Source: a virus
Reading direction: 5' to 3' (one strand)
DNA length: 23,072 nucleotides
Virus record (IMG/VR): IMGVR_UViG_3300018476_000044
Location: 1-23,072 of that record
Shown here: one piece after another, positions 19,421-23,072 of the stretch
How the letters are laid out: each line of letters begins with the position of its first letter
Numbering within the stretch: the first letter of the stretch is position 1
The notes under the pieces: model-generated
What the model was told of the DNA's origin: nothing
The model's input: the letters and a program-made list of their open reading frames with translations, nothing else
Database searches by the model: none
Position numbers and translations under genes: made by a program

Positions 19421-21229
19421 TTAGAATGGGATTTCCGTATCTAAGTCAGTCTTCTTCAGCGTAGCCAGAGAGGAAACGATTGTCGGAACCTCGTCTGACA
19501 TCTCCTCCGTTCCAAAAGCAGTGCCATCAAAACAGATAGCCATAATCTCTGGGTACGGATTCTTGTTCACCCAGACGCGAATGTGCGTTGGGTGATTGAT
19601 CTCTTCGAGGCGAGTGAGCCCCTCGTTAACTGTAGTGGGAACGGGATTGTTCAACGTATCGTTCCATTTTGATTTCATTCTTACTTTCCACCAAGCTCGC
19701 GCGCGGCGTTGGGCGAAAGCATTACTGTTTTCAAGGGTTACGAATTCGGTGTACATCTTCAAACCACAATAGTATGAGACGCGCATAGAGACAGAACCAC
19801 CACCGTGTTTCTCATGTCGTGCTGCGCTGATATGATCCACTTTGAATACCTTTGTTATCGGTAATTCACCTTTCAATGGGCTAATGGAACTTGCTGTCTG
19901 TACGATGTTAATCTGGAATTTAAATTCATTACCACAATGTGGGCAGACTCGAACGCTAGCGTGAACATAAGTATCGCAGACGTCGCAGAGTTTAACTGGG
20001 GCTGGGCGCGTTCCTTTCGACTTAGGCGGCTCTGGAATCACTGGGTCATTGATTGGCCCCAGGCGGCGCGTGTTACCTGCATAATCCAGAACTAAGCAAT
20101 CAAGTTTGCCACTGGCTTTGATCGCAGCCATACGCTGTTCTAACGTCTCGCTGTTGAATCCAGGGGGATAGACGGGCCGGGTGCCTCGTCCTAACATCTG
20201 AACCCACAGCACTGTAGACATAGTTGGCCGCAGGACAATGATCATATCCACTGTTGGATCGTCGTAGCCAGTTGTCAAAATGTTATTATTGACTAGCGCG
20301 CGGATTTTGCCTGCTCGGAAGGCCTTGATTGTGGCGTCACGATCTTCGCGCCTGCTGTGGACGCATCCAGCAGGGACTCCCATCTCGTTTAAGATCTGAG
20401 TAATGTGTTCAGCATGTTCAATGCCTGCTCCAAACACTAACCACTTCTTACGATCCTTACCAAGATCGATAGCTTCTTTAATTGCAGCAACGGTGATCTC
20501 ATGCTTGTCGACTGCAATCTGTAGATCTTTCTCTATGAATTCACCACCACGTAGATGGACTCCGTCTACGTTAAGTTCTGTCTTCATCTTCTTAGGGATC
20601 AGTGGGACAAGATAGCCCTCTGCGATCAACCTATTGAAGCTATGATAGTTTGTGATGTCAAAGCAGAAATCAGTAAAGACACTTGGATGTAGCTTCCCAT
20701 CTTTATCTAGATATGGATCAGTTAATTTCCCGTGTCCCATACGCCAAGGAGTAGCAGTAAGTCCGATCACACGAAGTTTTGGGTTTATCTTTTTTAGTGC
20801 ATCAATAAGTGTCTGATACATTGTATTGCCACGTGGGCTAACTAGATGGACTTCGTCAATGATGATTAAGTCAACATGACCAAAGAGTTGAGGTTGTCTC
20901 CAAACAGAAGCAATGCCGCCTAATGTGATGGGCTGTTTTGAATTCTTTTGTCCGAGTCCATCACTATAGATGCCGACAGGGGCATCGGGCCATAGCGCAA
21001 TCAGCTTCTCAAAATTCTGTTGAATTAATTCCTTAACGTGAGTCAGTAGCATAACTTTTTGGAATGGAAAGTTCTTAAAGATACCTTCGAGGAAACGGGC
21101 ATTGACAATCGTCTTGCCACTGCCGGTAGGCATTGCAAGAATTGGATTGCCAATAGAATGGGTTTCGAAGTATGCCCATATACTATTGACTGCTTCCGTT
21201 TGATATTGTCTGTCGATAAAAGGCTTCAT
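19421..21229 (-). CDS. SF2 DEAD/DEAH-type helicase (602 aa)
   Basis: The start at 21229 forms an ATGA overlap with the exonuclease gene; the frame is open to 21355 but would run through that gene. Motifs from the chosen start are: Q-like RQYQTEAV (7-14), Walker A PTGSGKT (34-40), DEVH (125-128), TATP (158-161), motif V LTTGYDDPTVD (318-328) and motif VI QMLGRGTRP (344-352). A four-Cys zinc ribbon follows (C415, C418, C429, C432). The arrangement resembles SSL2/RecQ-like phage helicases used in replication or recombination. The C-terminal 160 residues have no recognised domain. Position next to a Cas4-like exonuclease suggests joint action on DNA ends. Confidence 0.9.
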   Translation of the reverse strand: MKPFIDRQYQTEAVNSIWAYFETHSIGNPILAMPTGSGKTIVNARFLEGIFKNFPFQKVMLLTHVKELIQQNFEKLIALWPDAPVGIYSDGLGQKNSKQPITLGGIASVWRQPQLFGHVDLIIIDEVHLVSPRGNTMYQTLIDALKKINPKLRVIGLTATPWRMGHGKLTDPYLDKDGKLHPSVFTDFCFDITNYHSFNRLIAEGYLVPLIPKKMKTELNVDGVHLRGGEFIEKDLQIAVDKHEITVAAIKEAIDLGKDRKKWLVFGAGIEHAEHITQILNEMGVPAGCVHSRREDRDATIKAFRAGKIRALVNNNILTTGYDDPTVDMIIVLRPTMSTVLWVQMLGRGTRPVYPPGFNSETLEQRMAAIKASGKLDCLVLDYAGNTRRLGPINDPVIPEPPKSKGTRPAPVKLCDVCDTYVHASVRVCPHCGNEFKFQINIVQTASSISPLKGELPITKVFKVDHISAARHEKHGGGSVSMRVSYYCGLKMYTEFVTLENSNAFAQRRARAWWKVRMKSKWNDTLNNPVPTTVNEGLTRLEEINHPTHIRVWVNKNPYPEIMAICFDGTAFGTEEMSDEVPTIVSSLATLKKTDLDTEIPF

Positions 21230-22170
21230 TTGTAGTGATCCGCTATCTTGTACAGTGGGCAACCTATGAGCTGCTTTTCTGTACTTAGTATAGCACATTG
21301 AGTCGGGTGAGTGCAAGCCCATCGTCCTTCGGATTGGACTTGAACATATTTGCAAGTTCGACAGTTTCTGTCAGGTGCTCGTTTCATATGACAGATAGGC
21401 TTGTGTTCGCACCAGGTACATTTCCAGAACCCTGGCGAAGTACTGAGCTTAGTTGGGGGCGTCGCAGCTTGTATCAACTTCTCGCCTCTCTCAATATATT
21501 GGTCTGCATGCTCAGGATTGAGAGTAAGTATCTCGATATAAAGATCATCCGTGTTCTTATTGACTGCCATATAGAGACAGCTCGCAATACCCATCTTACG
21601 CATGTAGATTTGTGCTTGAACAAAGTGTTCTGGTTTTCCATCGCGAACACCTTTACCTTTAAAATGACCTTCGCTAGCTAGATATGCCCGCCATTCTTCA
21701 AGCTTTCCTGCTAACTCGATAAAAGATCTTTCGTTATGAGTTTTACATTCAAGAAGAGTGGGGCTGTTATTATAATGTGTGACCCCGTCACCACTTCCAC
21801 CACCGTGACCATCTCCAAACTGAATTCGAAATTGCTTTCCTTCTGCGTCTTGTTGATAGACAGGCATTCCAACAGTGAGTAGCATTGCGATGAAACGTGC
21901 TTCCTCAATGTGCCCACGATTAAATAGACGGAGCATACGACCTTGGTGCGCAGCTTTGGTAGCCCATCGAAAACTGTACCATACGGCTCGGCCACAGTCA
22001 TGCCCGAGCTGAGAAGCTCCCATGTGGCTTCGATGAGACTCCTCTGTGTCCCTGTATGCGTCCGACATGTGCGGAAGTACCTGACCTAGCCAACCTCTGT
22101 ATGCAGCGCCTTGATCAATCGCAATAGCTTTATCGATAGCAAGACATAGATCACGAGCAATATCAACCAT
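21226..22170 (-). CDS. Cas4-like PD-(D/E)XK exonuclease (314 aa)
   Basis: The nuclease core has D128 (GSGDGV), E141-C-K143 (LLECKTH) and the QxxxY motif Q185-Y189 (QAQIYM). A Cys in the early part (C59 in HDCGRAVWY) and a C251-x2-C254-x5-C260 group (CTWCEHKPIC) match the 4Fe-4S arrangement of Cas4 and AddB. Unusually, five further cysteines follow (C270, C273, C286, C292, C304), perhaps a separate zinc site. Phage relatives act as recombination exonucleases. No cas genes are nearby, so a CRISPR role is not suggested. The gene is coupled at both ends (TAATG and ATGA overlaps). Confidence 0.87.
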   Translation of the reverse strand: MVDIARDLCLAIDKAIAIDQGAAYRGWLGQVLPHMSDAYRDTEESHRSHMGASQLGHDCGRAVWYSFRWATKAAHQGRMLRLFNRGHIEEARFIAMLLTVGMPVYQQDAEGKQFRIQFGDGHGGGSGDGVTHYNNSPTLLECKTHNERSFIELAGKLEEWRAYLASEGHFKGKGVRDGKPEHFVQAQIYMRKMGIASCLYMAVNKNTDDLYIEILTLNPEHADQYIERGEKLIQAATPPTKLSTSPGFWKCTWCEHKPICHMKRAPDRNCRTCKYVQVQSEGRWACTHPTQCAILSTEKQLIGCPLYKIADHYK

Positions 22171-22319
22171 TAAGATTTATCCTTATTTAAGATGTCCTGA
22201 ATAGCTTGTTTCAATTCTTCATTCGGTGCAAGTAGACCATAATCAGTCTCTCTCCACCAACGTTGTCGCAATGCGAGTGGAAGTTTAGACCAGATTTCTT
22301 TTGTCATTTCCCAACTCAT
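22170..22319 (-). CDS. Small hypothetical protein (49 aa)
   Basis: An AGAGGTGG SD precedes the ATG by about five bases, and the stop overlaps the exonuclease start as TAATG, so the frame is very probably real. The product has an amphipathic core (EIWSKLPLALRQRWWRETDYG) with two adjacent Trp residues, then an acidic helical end (NEELKQAIQDILNKDKS). No family is recognised. It may be a short partner of the exonuclease or helicase, a view based only on the coupling. Confidence 0.6.
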   Translation of the reverse strand: MSWEMTKEIWSKLPLALRQRWWRETDYGLLAPNEELKQAIQDILNKDKS

Positions 22320-22333
22320 TATCCACCTCTATT

Positions 22334-22363
22334 GAAAAATAGGGGCTCCGCGAATGGAGCCCC
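22334..22363 (-). terminator. Intrinsic terminator after the DUF669 gene
   Basis: On the minus strand a perfect 8-bp stem GGGGCTCC/GGAGCCCC with a six-base loop is followed by TATTTTTC. It lies about 20 bases after the DUF669 stop. No promoter is evident between it and the next gene, so some read-through is likely. Confidence 0.88.
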
Positions 22364-22382
22364 TTGAGTTGGTTACGTTCAG

Positions 22383-23072
22383 TTACGAAGGCTGCCTGGC
22401 CCATGGCGGCTGGGCAGTTTGAGCAGCAGTGACAGCAGGATCTTGCGGCTGTTGAACAGCCTGAGGAGCCTGTTGAGTCGGAGGAGGCGCAGCGAACCCA
22501 ACGGGCGCGGACTGTTGTACCGGTGCCTGTTGGGGTTCGGCCTGCTGTACAGGCTGCGTCTGCACAGGTGCCTGCATCTGTTGCGGAGCTTGCTGCGGAG
22601 GCTGTCCCCAAGGCTGCTGAGTCTGAGGTTGCTGCCAACCACCGTTTGGAGGAGCTGCCTGTTGTTGCGGAGGCTGCTGCGGAGCTTGCTGCTGCGGAGG
22701 TGCCCAAGTCTGCTGTGGTACTTGCTGAGGTGCCTGTTGAGGCGTCCAGCCAGTGGGTGCTGTTGCGGGAGCTCCCTGAGGTTTCGTTCCGGGTTGAGCA
22801 AGAACACCAGGGACCACATAGTTGATGGGCTTGTAGCTCTTGATCTCCGACTTGTCGTCGTAGACACCGTTGGGGTCCTTGATGGTCTTGACACGTCCCT
22901 TCAGCGGGATGTTGTGGAGTTGCTGAGTGTCCTGAACGTAAGGCAGATTGAGAGCGGCACAGATTGCACTCAGTTCGCGATTCGCAATCTCCATTGTCTG
23001 GATGTTGGTATGCCGCATGTTCAAACCAGTGAACACCTTACGTCCCTGGTGTGGTCCGTCGATGATGGAGAA
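22383..23072 (-). CDS. DUF669 protein with Gln/Pro-rich tail, 5' end outside window
   Basis: The frame is open to the right edge, so the start lies outside. The visible N-terminal part (IIDGPHQGRKVFTGLNMRH, then ANRELSAICAALNL and the QQLHNIPLKGRV block) matches DUF669. This is a phage family found beside recombination exonucleases and helicases and often suspected of binding single-stranded DNA. The last 137 residues are Gln, Pro and Ala repeats (QQAPQQ-like) and are probably disordered. Similar low-complexity tails occur on SSB-type proteins. A GTG at 23036 is in frame but lies inside the conserved domain, so it is not the start. A terminator follows the gene. Confidence 0.75.
   Translation of the reverse strand, partial: FSIIDGPHQGRKVFTGLNMRHTNIQTMEIANRELSAICAALNLPYVQDTQQLHNIPLKGRVKTIKDPNGVYDDKSEIKSYKPINYVVPGVLAQPGTKPQGAPATAPTGWTPQQAPQQVPQQTWAPPQQQAPQQPPQQQAAPPNGGWQQPQTQQPWGQPPQQAPQQMQAPVQTQPVQQAEPQQAPVQQSAPVGFAAPPPTQQAPQAVQQPQDPAVTAAQTAQPPWARQPS
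22386..22796 (-). repeat. Low-complexity Gln/Pro-coding repeat tract
   Basis: The DNA coding for the tail of the DUF669 protein consists of irregular repeats of CAG, CAA and CCT-type codons. Units such as CCGCAGCAAGCTCC recur in varied order. The tract is free of stops in the coding frame and gives open shadow frames on both strands. Length variation by slippage is likely between relatives. Confidence 0.7.

Noticed and set aside
21230-21355. Longer N-terminus for the helicase
   Set aside because: It would lie wholly inside the exonuclease gene. The ATGA overlap at 21226-21229 and the homologous start MKPFIDRQYQ favour the shorter form.
21226-22170. CRISPR adaptation role for the Cas4-like protein
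   Set aside because: No cas1, cas2 or repeat array is present; the neighbours are phage recombination genes.
22523-22825. Plus-strand frame opposite the DUF669 tail
   Set aside because: Antisense of the Gln/Pro repeat; stop-free because of repeated CAG/CAA codons.
1-23072. tRNA genes, rRNA, CRISPR arrays, insertion sequences, attachment sites, iteron origin
   Set aside because: Gaps between genes are too small, and no cloverleaf, spaced repeats, transposase or iteron cluster was seen by eye. No gap without a gene exceeds about 150 bases.

Overview
The window reads as the early or replication half of a tailed double-stranded DNA bacteriophage (siphovirus-like). Every supported gene lies on the minus strand, intergenic gaps are tiny, and at least a dozen neighbouring pairs overlap as ATGA, GTGA or TAATG. 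Typical phage families are present: DUF669, a Cas4-like exonuclease, an SF2 helicase, DUF932, MazG-like enzymes, a Lar-like protein and an HNH-AP2 endonuclease. No rRNA, tRNA, CRISPR array, virion structural gene or lysis gene was seen. The host is probably a Gram-negative proteobacterium. That is an inference from the gene families and from one predicted signal peptide and one membrane anchor; nothing in the window names the host. Genes are described below in the direction of transcription, from high to low coordinates.

(1) 23072-19421 is a recombination and helicase module: a DUF669 protein with a long Gln/Pro-rich tail (cut by the window edge), an intrinsic terminator, a 49-residue protein, a Cas4-like PD-(D/E)XK exonuclease with an Fe-S cysteine set, and an SF2 helicase. 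(2) 19407-16659 holds an acidic coiled-coil protein, a papain-like or transglutaminase-like small protein whose start codon lies in a 12-bp inverted repeat, a 23-residue membrane peptide, a DUF932 protein with a strong terminator, and a Lys/Ala-rich helical protein. (3) 16593-11017 is the centrepiece, a 7-deazaguanine pathway: queE, a fused glutamine amidotransferase-QueC, queD, a small SH3-like protein, a nucleoside deoxyribosyltransferase-like enzyme, folE, an AT-rich protein of unknown function, and a DpdA-type DNA guanine transglycosylase. FolE, QueD, QueE and QueC would make preQ0 from GTP, and DpdA would exchange it for guanine in DNA. The amidotransferase fusion predicts conversion to the formamidine form (deoxyarchaeosine, dG+), as in phages of the 9g type. 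This would shield phage DNA from restriction.

(4) 11016-7296 is the replication core: a DnaN-like sliding clamp directly behind dpdA, a small coiled-coil protein, a family B DNA polymerase with an unusual motif C, and a PD-(D/E)XK resolvase-like nuclease. (5) 7239-1 is a dense run of about 25 small genes: Lar-like restriction alleviation, a DUF7694 protein, a LuxR-type HTH, a free-standing HNH-AP2 endonuclease, a ribbon-helix-helix regulator, two MazG-like proteins, a winged-helix-like and an HTH protein, several zinc-ribbon proteins, and many unknowns. At least three sigma70-like promoters (before folE, before lar and at 3689-3717) appear to re-initiate transcription inside the block.

The strongest novelty candidates are the AT-rich unknown gene locked between folE and dpdA, the queE leader with two mutually exclusive hairpins, and the physical linkage of the DNA-modifying transglycosylase to a phage-encoded clamp and polymerase.
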